16,253 nt of DNA from Helicobacteraceae bacterium. Lineage in GTDB: Bacteria; Campylobacterota; Campylobacteria; Campylobacterales; Sulfurimonadaceae. The position numbers and the translations under genes are program-made. The DNA is taken from NCBI GenBank assembly GCA_015489055.1, contig WFMO01000115.1:1-16253 (forward strand), read 5' to 3'. Positions 16,064 through 16,253 of the stretch are shown piece by piece. A model generated the notes under the pieces. The model ran no database searches. It saw only the letters and a program-made list of their open reading frames with translations, and was not told the DNA's origin. Positions within the stretch are counted from its first letter, which is position 1. Each line of letters begins with the position of its first letter.

Positions 16064-16253
16064 TTATCCTTTTAAAGCCTCAAGACGATTTTCAATATGC
16101 TTATTAACTCCGGTATCTACATAATTGATAGCCTGAAAGATAGCATTTTTTATCGCTTTTGGATTACTTTTTCCATGACCCACAATCACGCATCCTTGGA
16201 TGCCGATAAGTGGAGCACCGCCAACTTCAGCGTAGTCTATCTCTTTTTTAAGA
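16064..16253 (-). CDS. plsX: Phosphate acyltransferase PlsX, 3' end only
   Basis: Only the last 62 codons are present; the gene continues beyond the right edge. PlsX makes acyl-phosphate from acyl-ACP for phospholipid synthesis. The segment [21 protein letters not shown] followed by [13 protein letters not shown] is the characteristic PlsX C-terminal region. The stop TAA (16066-16064) lies 3 nt from the fabH start. Confidence 0.93.
   Translation of the reverse strand, partial: LKKEIDYAEVGGAPLIGIQGCVIVGHGKSNPKAIKNAIFQAINYVDTGVNKHIENRLEALKG

Noticed and set aside
1..16253. CRISPR array, tRNA genes, insertion sequences or a defence/toxin-antitoxin island
   Set aside because: No regularly spaced repeats, cloverleaf sequences, transposase motifs or toxin-like pairs were found; nearly all the space is filled by recognisable genes.

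Overview
The window is AT-rich, densely coded bacterial chromosome and looks like a sulfur-oxidising member of the Campylobacterota (Sulfurimonas-like). This rests on the protein flavour, a sulfide:quinone oxidoreductase, the hemN / iron-sulfur protein pair (recalled as HP0665/HP0666 in Helicobacter pylori), the plsX-fabH order, and promoters dominated by an extended -10 (TGnTATAAT) with no convincing -35. The genus is an inference. No tRNA, rRNA, CRISPR array, transposase or phage gene was seen.

Layout, left to right. (1) 1-1639, minus strand: hemN (oxygen-independent heme synthesis) followed 2 nt later by a two-cluster ferredoxin-domain protein that runs off the left edge. (2) 1640-1941: intergenic region with a hemN promoter, a GC-richer element of about 66 bp bounded by 9-bp inverted arms, and a strong extended -10 for the next gene. 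(3) 1942-5336: an OmpR-type response regulator (+) converges on, and overlaps by 13 bp, a large PAS hybrid histidine kinase with receiver and Hpt modules (-). (4) 5374-7029, minus strand: sqr and, 12 nt downstream, a 57-residue basic, membrane-helix-like protein. A near-perfect 23-nt palindrome then lies just before the hybrid kinase. (5) 7202-10254, minus strand: a DUF2062 membrane protein translationally coupled to aminopeptidase N. (6) 10321-11672, plus strand: a DEAD-box RNA helicase coupled by ATGA overlap to a small S4 RNA-binding protein. (7) 11673-12041: a promoter, a possible Cys-rich small ORF, and the metE leader. (8) metE (+), ending in a bidirectional hairpin terminator that also closes the opposing operon. 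(9) 14350-16253, minus strand: plsX (3' end) - fabH - DUF445 membrane protein.

Most of this is housekeeping: fatty acid initiation, methionine synthesis, heme synthesis, peptide turnover and RNA remodelling. The least ordinary part is 1942-7029, where a sulfide-oxidation gene, a tiny undescribed membrane-associated protein, a strong palindrome and a complex phosphorelay sit together. Whether they form one functional unit is inference. No clearly new multi-gene system can be proven from the sequence alone.
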